Assembly (NCBI RefSeq): GCF_002878395.1
Contig: NC_061122.1
Coordinates: 73,565,458-73,629,457, forward strand
From: Capsicum annuum
Lineage: Eukaryota; Streptophyta; Magnoliopsida; Solanales; Solanaceae
Length of the DNA stretch: 64,000 nt
Direction: 5' to 3'
The notes below the pieces were generated by a model, which saw only the letters and a list, made by a program, of their open reading frames with translations, searched no databases and was not told where the DNA came from. Of this stretch, positions 24,868 through 36,370 are shown in pieces; the first letter of the stretch is position 1; each line of letters starts with the position of its first letter. The position numbers and the translations under genes are program-made.

Positions 24868-26891
24868 CACTCCAAAGCCCGCAGAGCCCTGGCCAGTCTG
24901 GTTTGGGTAATATCTGTAGTTTTGTTCCATATTTTTAAGGGTAAATGGGGCATTTTCCCTTCACCGAATACGTCCATAATACGGGATTAAATCCCCAACT
25001 AGCAAAATTTCTCATCCTTTTCACAAAATCCTCTCAAGAGCAAGCCCTAGTTGCATCAAGCTCAAGAATCAAGTCTCAAGAACTCACCACAATCTCTACA
25101 AAGTTAACAATCTAGGTATGTTAGGTGGTCATTCATGGGTTATTTTCACCCATGTAGTCCAAGAATCCTATTTAAACATACAAGTTTATAGATTTACATT
25201 TCCATGCTTAAAATTGATTGTATTCATGTTTATGATATTAATTGAGTTTCAATCCTTTATTAAGTAGCAAGTTTCATGAAATTAAATAGCATTTGTAATG
25301 AATATGTGATTATCATGATAAACCCTTGAATTTAAAATTGATTATAGTATGCGGGATGTTTATGTGTTGACTATTATTATGTGAAATAATCATGCTTCCC
25401 AATTGTTTGATAAAATGCTTATGTGAATTGAATAATGAAGTCATAACATGTTATTATAAGGTCCCATTAATGTACAAGCTCATGTATATTAAGTATTTGA
25501 CAAAATTTCTAAATGAATGCATCGTTAACAAACAAGGATTATAATGCTTTTTAAGATTATGCCACGCTTTATTTTCAATACTATTGAGTCCTGGGTATTC
25601 AATACCCAAAAAATCTAATTGTTTACCTAGAGCTACAGTAGTTACAGAATAGTGTTGGTAGGGTCACGATCTATAGTACTCAATCAGTTTCAGAACACAG
25701 CTAAACTCAGTTCAATCCAGTTCAATCAGTCAATATGATCACTAATAGTTTAGTCAAGCCTAGTAAAGCCTAGTGATCATTTCAGTGTCAATTTAGTTGA
25801 GAGTAGGAATCAGCACCGAGCGAACCCTGGAATAGGGGCATTCCTGCTAGCAGAGTGTTTGATCCCTAGTATCAATCCCTATGTTATAGAACTACGTAGC
25901 CAACCTAGTGTAAGACATCATCCTTCCAGACTAGGGTTGCGCAACCAGACATATATAATTTATTAGTCTTCCTGTTAGCATACAGTTGATCCATCATTGT
26001 TAGTATCCCTTGTCAAGGTGCTAACACCCTTCCAACTAGGGTTACAGGTTGGACCCTAACTCAACTTATATTAGGGTATGTCGGTTAGATGAACACTCCC
26101 ATAATTATAGTTTCAGTTCTAGACTTAGTATAGAACTCAGTTCAGTTCTACAGAATCGTACTATCAGAAATAGTTACCTAATTATCAGTAATTTAGTTAT
26201 CATAAATCTCAAATATCAGTCACTAAGTTATCAAAACTCAGTATTTAGTTTCAGTATGATCCCAAATACAGTATATGTGCATAGTATTGTATAATCAGTA
26301 TTTACAGTAGTCTCAGTTATCCATGTACTCTCATTAATTCATGTTCATATCAGTCAGTTAGGCATCATCTTATGTATATAAACTCATGTATATAAGTTAA
26401 CTTACTTAGAATACAAATACATTCAAAGTACTGATGCGTACTTTTTCTTTTACGCTATGATGTTTCATATCATAGGTTTGGATGCACGGGCTCCAGATCG
26501 TACTTAGCAGTTCAGATTAATAGCAATGACTATAGTGGTGAGTCCTCATATTTTGAGGATTGAGTTATTCTTTTCAGTATTTTAGCAGACTCATTCTATC
26601 TAGTTGTTGGAGTTAGTTGGGTACTTGTCTCATCAACTCCCCATTTAGACAGTTAGAGGCTTTCAGACTAGATTATTTCAGATAATTGTCCAATTTTCTT
26701 TAAAGTATTACATCAGTATTTCACTATTGGTGTTTAATTTTTGTGAACTTTATGGCATTTTAGTTATACTTCTGATTTATTATAGTATTACTATTTAGTT
26801 CTCACAATAGGTACCAGTCATGGGTTAGCATATGGTCCTTCGAGATCGTAAGAATCGTGTAACGTCTGGGGTACAGACTTAGGGCATTACA
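24868..26891 (+). repeat. Element B: 5' LTR, 5'-truncated
   Basis: It aligns with the 3' LTR from that LTR's ~position 350 onward (both contain GCCCTGGNCAGTCTGGTTTG) and ends ...GGGCATTACA at 26,891. The missing first ~350 bp and A's missing protease/reverse transcriptase are explained by one deletion ending here. CAGT-rich low-complexity sequence fills 25,660-26,330. The open stretch at 26,049-26,294 is LTR, not a gene. Confidence 0.85.
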
Positions 26892-26895
26892 AACT

Positions 26896-26908
26896 TTGTA
26901 TCAGAGCC
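26896..26908 (+). other. Element B: primer-binding site, initiator tRNA-Met type
   Basis: TTGTATCAGAGCC, one mismatch from TGGTATCAGAGCC, lies 4 bp after the LTR end. Confidence 0.85.
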
Positions 26909-27097
26909 TAAGGTTCTAAAGATTCCTAGGGAGTTGGAAAGGCGTGTCAAGTAGAGTTTTGTGCATGGGTGTATTGTGTGCTACACTTATGGACAAGGGG
27001 CTATGAGGCATTTTTAGAAAAGGTCATGTACTGCAGCTGAGCATGAGCTCAAGTTAAAATTTCTGTCTAATTCAAGTTTCCCTTCCATTTATAGAAT

Positions 27098-28029
27098 ATG
27101 CCTCCCAAAAAGACTAACAAAAGAAGAACGGGAAACCAGCCAGCACCTCCGCCCGTCTAACCAGATCCCTTGGATGAGTATGTTTCCCATGCAAAGTTCA
27201 TAGCAAATTTCACCACTCTTTTTAATTCTGTGGCAGCCTAGAATGAATGTCCAGCTGTTGTTCAGGCCAAAATAGTGGCCAATACTGCTGCAGCTAAAAT
27301 TCAATACTTCACTCGAATGAACTGTCCCTCTTTTACAGGGTCTAAGCCTGAAGAGGACCCATAGGAATTCCTTGATATGGTATAAAAAGTCGCAGATATT
27401 ATAGGGGTAACAGCTAGTGAGGGTTCTGAGTTAACTTGAAGCTAAGCTGTTTGAATTCATTAACTTAAAGCAGGAAAGCCAAATAGTGAAGGAGTATTCT
27501 CTCAAGTTTACTCAGTTAGCCAGGTATGCTCTTTATGTGGTAGACGATAACCGATCTAAGATAAGTAAATTTGTGCTAGGGGTGTCCGACAGAGTGGTCA
27601 AGTAGTGTAGGACCACGATGCTAATTAAAGAGATAGACTTAGCTAGGTTGATGGATCATACTCAGTAGATAGAGGAGCAAAAGACTAAGGAGGAGAAGAG
27701 GGAGGATAAAAGAGCTAGAATAGGTAGCTTTAACTTCACTCAGCCTAAGTAAGAGGGTGGTAATCATCCCCAATTCTACCCAAAATCTTTATTTCTCTCT
27801 CTGTCCTTAGCCAGTTCTCCAGTTTCTAAATTTAGAAATGTTAATAAAAATAGGGTGCCAGGCTATAAATCTTAGGGTAGTATCAGTAGTGCTCAAATAA
27901 ATCCTCTTTGCCAGAAGTTTGGCAGAGACCATCAGGGTATCTGTAGAGCTGGCAGCGATATATGTTTTGGGCATGGTAAGCCCGGTTATGGAATCAGAGA
28001 GTGTCCTCAGGTGGGTTCCCAGAGTTAAC
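27098..28029 (+). pseudogene. Element B: gag remnant
   Basis: Starts MPPKKTNKRRTGNQPAPPPV. It continues with FTRMNCPSFTGSKPEEDP (near 27,320), loses the middle of the capsid domain by deletion near 27,430, and resumes with FEFINLKQ, VKEYSLKFTQLARYA and FVLGVSDRVVK. A charged linker follows, then a zinc-knuckle region near 27,910-28,010 (C..FGRDHQGIC, then CFGHGKPGYGIRECP). The canonical CX2CX4HX4C is partly spoiled: the second cysteine of the last knuckle is H. At least six stops, several at CAG-to-TAG positions. Confidence 0.85.
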
Positions 28030-28560
28030 ATAGTCATGCCCCAGCTCAGTCGGGTCGCCTAAATCAGTTGGGTGCCAATTCCAGTTCCACTAGTGGACAA
28101 TGCCTAAACAGGCTCAATGCACTTTAGTCTTGACAAGATCAGGAAAGTTCTCCTGACGTGGTCACTGGTACCTTACATATTTTCTATTTACATATTTATG
28201 CTTTGCTAGATCCAAGAGCTTCTTTATCCTGTGTAACTCTTTATATAGTTGTTGACTTCAAAGTCAGTCCCAAACTCCTAGTAGAGACCTTCTCAGTCTC
28301 TACCCCAGTGGTTAAATCAATCATAGCCTTGTGGGAATACAGAAACTATCCAATTATGGTATCTCAGAAGGTAACTTCAGCAGACTTAATAGAGTTAGAG
28401 ATGATAGATTTTGACATCATTGATGACATGGATTGGCTTCATTCACACTATTCTTCAGTTGACTATAGAAACAGAAATGACTATTTTTTCAGTTCCCAAA
28501 TGAACCTGTCCTAGAATGGAGGGGTAGTACTTCAGCACTCAGGGGTTAGCTTATTTCCTA
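28030..28560 (+). pseudogene. Element B: aspartic protease remnant
   Basis: The frame 28,158-28,514 holds VTGTLHIFYLHIYALLDPRA, where the family has ...ALFDSGAS/T. The catalytic aspartate is still there but DSG/DTG has become DPR. Then come VSPKLLVETFSVSTPV and LIELEMIDFDIIDDMDWL, the usual 'D..ILGMDWL' neighbourhood. It would have cleaved the gag-pol polyprotein. It joins gag through stop codons and is inactive. Confidence 0.75.
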
Positions 28561-28569
28561 CCTTAGAGC

Positions 28570-29530
28570 AAACAGGATGATATCTAAAGGGTGTATCTAT
28601 CATCTTGTTCGAGTTAAAGACTCTAGTTCAAAGCCCCCTAACCTTGAGTCAGTTTCAGTAGTATGTAAATTTCCAGATGTGTTTCCCGAAGATCTTCCTG
28701 GAGTTCCTCCCGAAAGGGAAATTGATTTCAAAATAGACCTTCTTCCTGACATTCAGGCCATCTTTATTTTTCCATACGAAATGGCTCCAGCTGAACTTAA
28801 AGAATTAAGATAACAGTTAAAAGACTCCTAGATACGGGACTCATCAGGACTAGTGTTTCCTCGTGAGATGCATTAATTCTATTCGTGTCTAAGAAAGACA
28901 GTTCTCTCAGAATGTGTATTGATTACTTTCAGTTGAACAAAGTCACAGTCAAGAACAAGTACCCACTTCCCAAAATCGATGACTTGTTTGACTAACTTTA
29001 AGGTGCCAGTTACTTTTCTAAGATAGACCTCAAATCAGGCTATCATCAGCTCAGAGTCAAGGAATGTGACATTCTAAAAACAGCTTTTATAACTTAAAAT
29101 GGTCACTTCAAATTCCTAGTCATGTCATTCGATCTTACCAATGCCCCAGTAGCCTTCATGGACTTGATAAACAGCATGTTCAAGTAGTACTTGGACATGT
29201 TCATCATTGTCTTCATCGATGACATTCTTGTTTACTCAAACAGTGAACATGATCATGCAAATCATCTCAGAATAGTATTATAGACCCACAAAGCCTATCA
29301 ATTCTTTGTCAAAATTTAGTAAATGAAAATTTTGGCTAAGGTCAGTAGCTTTCCTTGGTTATATTATTTATGGTGATGGAATTAGGGTTGATCCTCAAAA
29401 GAATGAAACGGTGAAAAACTAGCCTAGACCCATCTCTCTATTAGATATTAGGAGTTTTTTAGGTTTAGCTGGCTATTACCGTTAATTTGTTAAAAGGTTT
29501 TCAGCTATTACATTCCCCATGTCCAGATTG
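28570..29530 (+). pseudogene. Element B: reverse transcriptase remnant
   Basis: Clear Ty3/gypsy reverse transcriptase blocks in order: [20 protein letters not shown] (28,670), [20 protein letters not shown] (28,880), [16 protein letters not shown] (29,010), FLVMSFDLTNAP (29,120) and the catalytic box [13 protein letters not shown] (29,200; FIDD in place of YVDD, usual for this group). A later frameshifted part reads through the GYII and FLGLAGYY regions (29,340-29,490). About ten stops. Confidence 0.9.
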
Positions 29531-30040
29531 ACTTAGAAGAAATTCAAGTTCTAGTGGTCATATTCTTGTAATGAAAAGAGTTTTCTGGAGTTGAAGACTC
29601 AACTTATTACAACCCTATTTTTTACTTTACCAAATAATTTAGATGGCTTTCTTCTATATTGTGATGCTTCCACAGTTGGGTTGGGGTGTGTTTTGATTAA
29701 GAAAGGTAAGGTCATAGCCTATACCTCTAGGCATCTTAATCCCCATGAAAAGAATTACCCCACCCATGATCTTGAGTTAGCAGCTGTGGTGTTTTCCTTA
29801 AAAATTTAGAGGCACTATTTTTATTGGGTACATAGTGATGTGTTTACAGAATATAAGTGTTTGCAGTATGTATTCTCTCAGAAAGATTTGAACTTGCATC
29901 AGAGAAGGTGGTTAGATTTGTTAAGATACTATGACATGAGTGTTCTGTATCATTTAGGAAAGGCCAATATAGTGGTTGATGCTCTATTAGATTGTCCATG
30001 GGTAGTGTTGCTCACATTAAGGATAGTAAGAAAAAGTTAG
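29531..30040 (+). pseudogene. Element B: RNase H remnant
   Basis: Open pieces 29,591-29,809 and 29,840-30,040 hold [40 protein letters not shown] and then LQYVFSQKDLNLHQRRWLDL, ending SVLYHLGKANIVVDAL. The first acidic residue (YCDAS), the glutamate (HDLE) and the last aspartate (VVDAL) are kept. The usual TDHKSL is TEYKCL, so one catalytic aspartate is lost. Confidence 0.85.
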
Positions 30041-31260
30041 TTCAAGAAGTCCATCAGCTTGCCCGACTAGGTGTCCACTTAGTCGAATCAGTAGAGGGTA
30101 GTGTATGGGTACAAAATACAGCAGAATCATCTATGGTTTCGAAGAGAAGGAAAAGCAGGATAGAGATTCCAGTTTTGTTAAGTTGAAAGAGTCAGTCAGA
30201 GATCTAAAAGTAGAGGTTTCAGTTAGAGATCTAAAAGTAGAGGTTTTCTCCAAAGGGGGAGATGGTGTGTTATGTTTCTAGGGTCGGCTATGTGTTCCAG
30301 GTGTAGATGACTTATGGCAATGAATTCTTGCACAGGCACATGGTGCGCATTACTCAATTCACCAGGGACCACTACGATGTACAACTATTTGCGAGAGATC
30401 CATTGGTGGAGTGCGATAAAGTGGGATATTGCAAAGTTTGTAGCTACGTGCTCTACATATCAGTAGGTTAAGATTCAGCACCAGAAGCCTAGTGTTTCTA
30501 TGCAGGAGTTTAGTATCCCTATATGGAAATGGGAAGAAGTGAAGATGGACTTTGTCATAGGTTTACCTCAAACTCATCATCAGCATGATTCAATTTAGGT
30601 TATCGTAGATAGGATGACCAAATCTACTCATTTCTTGCCAGTTCATACCCCTTATTTAGCAGAGGATTATGCCAAGAACTATGTTAAAAAGTTAGTCAGA
30701 TTGCACGGTATCCCATTATCTATCATTTCTGATAGAGGTACGCAGTTCACTTCTTGTTTTTGGAAAGCCTTCCAAAGAGGTCTTGGTTCCTAAGTCCACC
30801 TCAGTACGGCCTTCCACCCTCAAATAGATGGTCAAGAAAAAATGACCATTCAGACTCTAGAAGATATGTTGAGAGCATGTGTTGTCGACTTTAAGGGTAG
30901 TTGGGATGACCACTTACCTTTGGTTGAGTTTGCGTATAGTAAGAGCTACCATTCCAGTATTCATGTTTCTCTATTTGAGGCTCTTTATAGAAGAATATTT
31001 AGATCTCCCATTGGTTGGTCTGAAGTAGGTGAGGCCGCAGTAGTAGGGCCTGACTTGGTGTTTAATGCCTTAGAGAAGGTGCAGTTAATTAGAGAAAGGC
31101 TTAGGACAGCCCACAACACACAGAAGTTATATGCAGATATGAGAAAAAAAGATCTCGAGTTTAAGACTAGCAATTTTGTGTACTTTAAAATCTCTCCTAT
31201 GAAGGGATTAAAAAGGTTTGGAAATAAGGGAAAGCTCAATCCTCGATATATCAATCCTTA
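30041..31260 (+). pseudogene. Element B: integrase remnant
   Basis: The N-terminal zinc-binding part (30,330-30,480) is frameshifted and mostly lost. The core has MDFVIGLPQTHHQHDSI (30,550), DRMTKSTHFLPV, VRLHGIPLSIISDRGTQFTS (30,700) and FHPQIDGQ (30,820), then LEDMLRACVVDF. The first two residues of the D,D,E triad are visible. The C-terminal part (30,842-31,261, open for 139 codons) ends with FKISPMKGLKRFGNKGKLNP, the GPY/F-type module before the chromodomain. Stops and frameshifts are confined mainly to the first half. Confidence 0.85.
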
Positions 31261-31640
31261 AAGAATTCTTAGCTAATTTGGAAAGGTAGCTTACGTATTT
31301 GACTTGCCTTCTGACCTAGCCTCAGTACACCTAGTATTCTATGTATCCTTGCTAAAGAAATGCATTGGTAACCCAGCAGTCATTGTCCCCTTAGAGGACG
31401 TAAATATTCAGAATGATCTCTCTTTTGAAGAGGTTCCTGTCCAAATCCTTGATCGTCAGATTAGCAGACTGAGGAACAAAGAAGTCCCCTTGGTCAAAGT
31501 GCTTTGGTGGAATCAGTATGTTTAGGGAGCTACTTGGGAAGCAGATTTAGGTATACCAACCAAGTATCCTCACCTCTTCTCCGCAAACATAGACTCAGCT
31601 TGGGGTAACTGTCTTTCATAGATTTTACTCTACTCCATGA
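31261..31640 (+). pseudogene. Element B: chromodomain-like C-terminus
   Basis: LASVHLVFYVSLLKKCIG and then PVQILDRQISRLRNKEVPLV, followed by KVLWWNQYV, a stop, and GATWEAD...KYPHLF. The 'ILDRQ..RLR.K....VKVLW.N...EATWE' run is the group II chromodomain pattern of Tekay/Del-type chromoviruses, thought to guide insertion into heterochromatin. Two stops. Confidence 0.8.
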
Positions 31641-31804
31641 TCAGTAAAAACCGCTAACATTCTTATATCATTTATTAATTCATGAAATAGTTCAGTCATA
31701 TGTCATGTCTCTTGAATTCATTTATGCTTCTGTTATGCATGTCAGTGTAAGTACAGTTCAACAGTTCCTCTCAGTTCTGTCAGTCCCATTCGAGCACAAG
31801 AGTT

Positions 31805-31820
31805 CCTAAGGGAGAGATAT
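31805..31820 (+). other. Element B: polypurine tract
   Basis: CTAAGGGAGAGATAT directly before the 3' LTR start. Element E has the matching AGGGGAGATAT. Confidence 0.8.
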
Positions 31821-34197
31821 TATAAGACCCCGTAGAATCCTAGTCATTTACGTCCTTTAAAACATGAAAAAAGAGGTCCAAGACTTCAGAAAATTTCCAA
31901 TAAGTATTAGTAGCTATTCATTTCTAAAGCTCTCAAACTTTGAGGAATTTATTTTTGACCTTCCTAATCTTACAAAATTAGTTTTTAATTTTATTCATGA
32001 TTGCGAATTCAATAATATATCTCGGGTGAGTTTCAGAATTTTTGGACAAGCATAAGGGGTTGTTTGAAACTCTAAAATAGTGACTAAGGGGGATTAGCCT
32101 ACGGCGCCCTGCCGAGTCCGATGCTGGGGAAGCCCACAATGCAGACTGCAGCGCGCTGCCTAGAGCGGCGTTCCAGAGCATGCAGTGCCCTGGACAGTCT
32201 GGTTTGGGTAATTTTGCCAGTTTTAATCCATATTTTAAGAGCAAATAGGTCATTTTACCTTTACCCAATAGGTTCATAACACGAGATTAAAGCCCCAAAT
32301 AGAAAATTTTCTCATCATTTTCACAAATTCCTCTCAAGATCAAGCCCTAGTTTCATCAAGCTCAAGAATCAAGTCTCAAGAACTTACTATAATCTCCACA
32401 AAGTGATCAATCAAGGTATGTTAGGTGTTCATTCCTAGGTTCCTTTCACCCATGGAGTCCAAGAACCCTATTTAAAAATACAAGTTTATAGATTTACAAT
32501 TTCCATGCTTGAAATTGATTGTATTCATTTTCATTATATTTACTGGGTTTTAATCCTTAATTAAATTCCAAGTTTCATGAAATTAAATACCATGTGTGAT
32601 TAATATGTGATTATCATGATAAACCCTTGAATTTACAATTTATTCTTATATCCAGGATGTTCATGCGTTGATTATTATTATTATGTGAAATAATCATCTT
32701 TCCCAAGTGTTTGATAAAATTCTTATGTGAATTGAATAGTGAAGTCATAATATGCTATTATGAGGTCCATTGATGTACAAGATCATATATTTTAAGTGTT
32801 TGACGAAATGTCTAAATGAATGCATTGTTAACAATCAAGGATTATCATGCTTTCAAGATTGTGCCATGCTTTATTTTCAATGCTATCGAATCCTAGGGGT
32901 ATTCAATACCCATAAAATTTAGTTGTTTACCTAGTGTTATAGTAGTTACAGAATATTCTCGGAAGTGTCATGATTAGTAGTACTCAGTCTGTTACAGAAC
33001 TCGGCTAAACTGAGCTCAGTCTAGTTCATTTAGTCAATATGATCCATAATAGTTCGGTCAAGCCTAGTACATTCTAGTGATCACTTCAGTGTATATTTAG
33101 TTGGGAGTTGGAATTAGCATAGAGTGAACCCAAGGATGGGGCCATTCTTGCCAGCAGAGGGTTTGATCCTTAGTAGCAATCCCTGCATTATAGAACTAAA
33201 TAGCCAGTATAGGGTACGCCGTCCTCCTACCGGACTAGGGTTGACGCAACCATACATATATAATTTATGAGTCTTCTTGTCAGCATAGGGTTGACTCAAC
33301 ATTGTTAGTATCCCTTGGCAAGGTGCTAACTTCCTTCCAACTTTGATTATAGGTTAGACCAAAACTTTGCTTATATCGGGCTATTTCTGTTAGATGAACA
33401 CTCTCACAATTATAGTTCATGTTCTAGACTCAATATAGAACTTTGTTCAGTTCAACAAAATTAGGACTTTTAGAAATAGTAACACAGTTATCAGTAATTT
33501 AGTTATCAGAAATCTCTAATATCAGTCACTCAGTTATCAGACTTAGTAATTAGTTTCAGTATAATCTCGAATATAGTATATATACATAGTATTGCACACT
33601 CAGTATTTACACTACTCTCAGTTATCCATGTACTCTCATTCAATCATGTTTATATCATTCAGTCAGTCATCATATCATGCATATAAATAGATGTATATCA
33701 GCCTACCTTACTTAGCGTACCAGTACATTCAAAGTACTAATGCATACCTTTTCTTTTGTGCTATGATATTTCATATCATATGTTTGGATGCACAGGCTCC
33801 AGATCATACTTATCAGTTCAGATTAATAACAGTGACTACTGTGGTGAGTCCTTATATTTTGATGACTGAGTTATTCTTTTTTGTAGTTTAGTAGACTCTT
33901 TTTATTCAGTTGTTGGAGTTAGTTAGGGACTTATCCCATCAACTCCCCATTCAGACACTTAGATGGTTTCAGACTAGATTATTTCAGATAGTTATTGAGT
34001 TTTCTTTTCATTATTACATCAGTATTTCAGTATTGGTTTTCAGTGTGTATGAACCTTATGGCATTTTAGTTATACTTCTAAATTATTATAGTATTACTAT
34101 TCAGTGCTCACAGTAGGCACCAGTCATGGGTAAGCTTGTGGTTCTTTAGTACCATAAGCACCGTGTGACATCTAGAGTGTAGAGGTAGGGTGTTACA
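31821..34197 (+). repeat. Element B: 3' LTR
   Basis: 2,377 bp, starting TATAAGACCCC (TG decayed to TA) and ending ...GTGTTACA, after which A's pol resumes without a gap. A GC-rich word block lies at 32,098-32,200. CAGT-rich low-complexity sequence fills 32,940-33,670. Open stretches inside (31,864-32,055; 33,691-34,116 and antisense ones) are LTR sequence, not genes. Confidence 0.9.
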
Positions 34198-34293
34198 TTG
34201 TTGGGCTTGGCTGCGTATTATATGAGGGTACCAATGGTTTTGTTGTTTAACCCTACCAGAGGGTACCAATGGTTTTGTTGTTTAACCCTACCA
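34198..34293 (+). pseudogene. Element A: reverse transcriptase tail fused to duplicated junction
   Basis: A's pol resumes with LGLAAYYMR (family: FLGLAGYYRRF), the very end of the reverse transcriptase. The connecting ~60 residues before RNase H are deleted and replaced by two copies of a 35-bp unit. Confidence 0.75.
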
Positions 34294-34328
34294 GAGGGTA
34301 CCGATAGTTTTGTTGTTTATTGTGATAC
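34224..34328 (+). repeat. 35-bp tandem repeat, three copies, in element A pol
   Basis: The unit GAGGGTACCAATGGTTTTGT... (35 bp) is present at 34,224-34,258 and exactly again at 34,259-34,293, with a third diverged copy at 34,294-34,328 that runs into the authentic RNase H start (PEGTDSFVVYCDTS). 35 is not a multiple of 3, so each copy shifts the frame. Confidence 0.95.
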
Positions 34329-34690
34329 ATCGCATGTTGGACTGGGTTATGTTGTACTTGATTATGTCGCGTGTAGGGTTTTGGGCTCTGAATTTTTGGT
34401 AGCTCAAGGTTTATGAAAGAAATTATCCTACCCATGATTTACAGTTACCATCTATGGTTTTTTTGTTAAAGATTTGGCATCATTATTTTTATGGGGTGCG
34501 TGTGGACATTAATTTAGACCATAAGAGCTTACAATATATATTCACTCAAAAAAAATTGAATCTTAGGAAGAGGCAGTCTTGAATTGCTTAAACATTATGA
34601 TATGAGTCTTTACTACCATCCAAGTAAAGCTAATATTGTTGTTGATGCTCTTAGCAGGTTGTTCATGGGGATCTTATCTCATGTAAATAA
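34294..34690 (+). pseudogene. Element A: RNase H remnant
   Basis: PEGTDSFVVYCDTSHVGLGY at 34,294-34,360, then frameshifted [13 protein letters not shown]...[12 protein letters not shown], and [17 protein letters not shown] (34,515-34,565). It ends with YHPSKANIVVDALSRL (34,615-34,665). The first, third and fourth acidic residues are kept. The glutamate of HDLE has become Q. Confidence 0.85.
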
Positions 34691-35860
34691 GAAGAAGAGG
34701 GTATTAGTGAAGGATATTCATCGAGTAGCTAACTTTGGAGTTCTCCTAGATTTTGAGAATAGAGGGGTAATTGTGAAAGAGGTGGTAAGATCATCTCTTA
34801 GCGAAAAGAGGAAGGAGAAGTAGGTTTTGGACCCTGTTCTTATGTATATTAAGGTTGATATGGGTCAGAAAAAAGTTATGGATTTTGAGATTAGTGGTGA
34901 TGGTGTTTCAAGGTATGTGGGTAGGCTATGTGTTCTCGATATTCATGGACTGTGGGATAGGATTTTTATTGAGGCTCAAGCGATAAGGTATACAGTTTAT
35001 CTAAGTTCAAGAAATATGTACCATAACTTGAAGGAAATCTATTAGTGGAGCAATATAAAAAAGGTTGTGGCAAACTTTATGGCCAAGTATATGGTCTATC
35101 AGCTTGTGAAGGTTAAATGTTTGAGGCATGGTGGGATGTCTCAAGAGATAGAGTATCCTGTGTAGAAGTGGGAGATGATTAACATGGACTTCATTACGAG
35201 TCTTCTGCGGTCTCATAATTAGTATGATTCCATTTGAGTTGTTGTAGATAGGATGACTAAGTCTACTCATTTGTCTTCTTTAAGGACTACCTACTCTGGA
35301 GAGGATTATGCTAGGTTGTTTAGTGAGGAGATAGTTAGATTACATGGAGTACCGGTGTCTATCATTTTAGACTAAGGTATATGATTTACTTCTCATATTT
35401 GGCATTTGTTTAGAAAGGTTTAGGGACTAAGGAGAACCTTAGCATTTCTTTCCACTCTCAAACGAATGGACAAATGGAGGTAATATTAAGACCTTGGAGG
35501 ATATGCTAAGGGATTGTCTAATTGACTTTAAGGGAAGTAGGTTGGATCACTTATCTCTCATTGAGTTTGTGTATATTATTAGTTATCACTCATGTATTTA
35601 GATGACTCCTTTTGAGGCTCTTTAGGGTATGAGGTATAGGTCTCCCATTAGGTGGTTTGGTATTGGTGAGGCTAGGTTGTTTGGTCCGGACTTGGTTCAC
35701 CAATATAGGGAGACGGTGAAGGTGATTAGAGATAGTCTTAAGACTGCCCAAAGTCGCCAAAAGTCTTATAAAGAAGTGAGTCAAAGAGACTTAATGTTCG
35801 ATGTAGGTGATTGGGTGTTCTTGAAAGTCTCTCCTATGAAGGAAGTGATGTGATCTGGGA
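34691..35860 (+). pseudogene. Element A: integrase remnant
   Basis: Open pieces 34,584-34,823 and 34,827-35,045 cover the RNase H-integrase linker and the start of integrase (VLDIHGLWDRIFIEAQA). The core reads MDFITSLLRSHN, stop, YDSI, stop, VVVDRMTKSTHL (35,185-35,275), then VRLHGVPVSIILD followed by a stop where DRG stood. From 35,400 the frame is lost. The C-terminal part returns as RSPIRWFGIGEARLFGPDLV (35,635-35,700) and LKVSPMKEVM (35,820). Clearly dead. Confidence 0.85.
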
Positions 35861-36240
35861 AGAAGGGGAATCTTATCCCCCATTATGTTGGTCCGTACAA
35901 ATTTTAAGGAGAGTTCAGAATGTTTCTTATGAGCTTGGTTTGCCTGTGTATTTGGGTTCTATTAATCCTATCTTCTATGTATCGATGTTGAAGAAGTGTG
36001 TAGCTGATCCTTCTTTGATTGTTCCTATGGAAGATGTTGGAATCTTGGATTCCTTGTTTTATGAGTAAGTCCCAGTTGAGATTTTGGATGTACAAGTCTG
36101 TAGACTAAAGACTAAGGATGTAGCTTTGGTGAAATTCCTTTGGAGGAATCAAAAGGCAGAAGAAGCTACTTAAGAGGCTGAAAAGGACATGAAGTCCAAG
36201 TATCCATTCTTGTTACCTATGCTGGATAAAATTGTTTGAG
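35861..36240 (+). pseudogene. Element A: chromodomain-like C-terminus
   Basis: NPIFYVSMLKKCVADPSLIV and PMEDVGILDSLFYE (open 35,811-36,068), then PVEILDVQVCRLKTKDVALV, KFLWRNQKAEEAT, stop, EAEKDMKSKYPFL. The same group II chromodomain pattern as in B and C. Confidence 0.8.
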
Positions 36241-36340
36241 GTATAATTCCCATTCTCTCTCTTATTGCCTTTTGAATTTATCATTTGGGTATGGGTGTAT
36301 TCATTTTTATTGTCATGCTACTGGATACCTTGGTGCCTCA

Positions 36341-36370
36341 TTCGGTGACGAATGATCCTAGGTGGGGTAA
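36341..36370 (+). other. Element A: polypurine tract
   Basis: ACGAATGATCCTAGGTGGGGTAA directly before the LTR start. The core AATGATCCTA(G/T)GNGGGG is shared with element C, and a diverged form with element F. Confidence 0.8.

Larger units (their letters stand above)
24868..34197 (+). mobile_element. Element B: near-complete chromovirus-like Ty3/gypsy element nested in A
   Basis: 5' LTR (lacking its first ~0.4 kb), tRNA-Met-type primer site, gag, protease, reverse transcriptase, RNase H, integrase, chromodomain-like C-terminus, polypurine tract and a full 3' LTR, all on the plus strand and in Tekay/Del order. It inserted inside A's pol. Same family as element E, judged by gag start, LTR wording and LTR ends. 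Every coding part carries stops; gag has an internal deletion. Confidence 0.9.
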
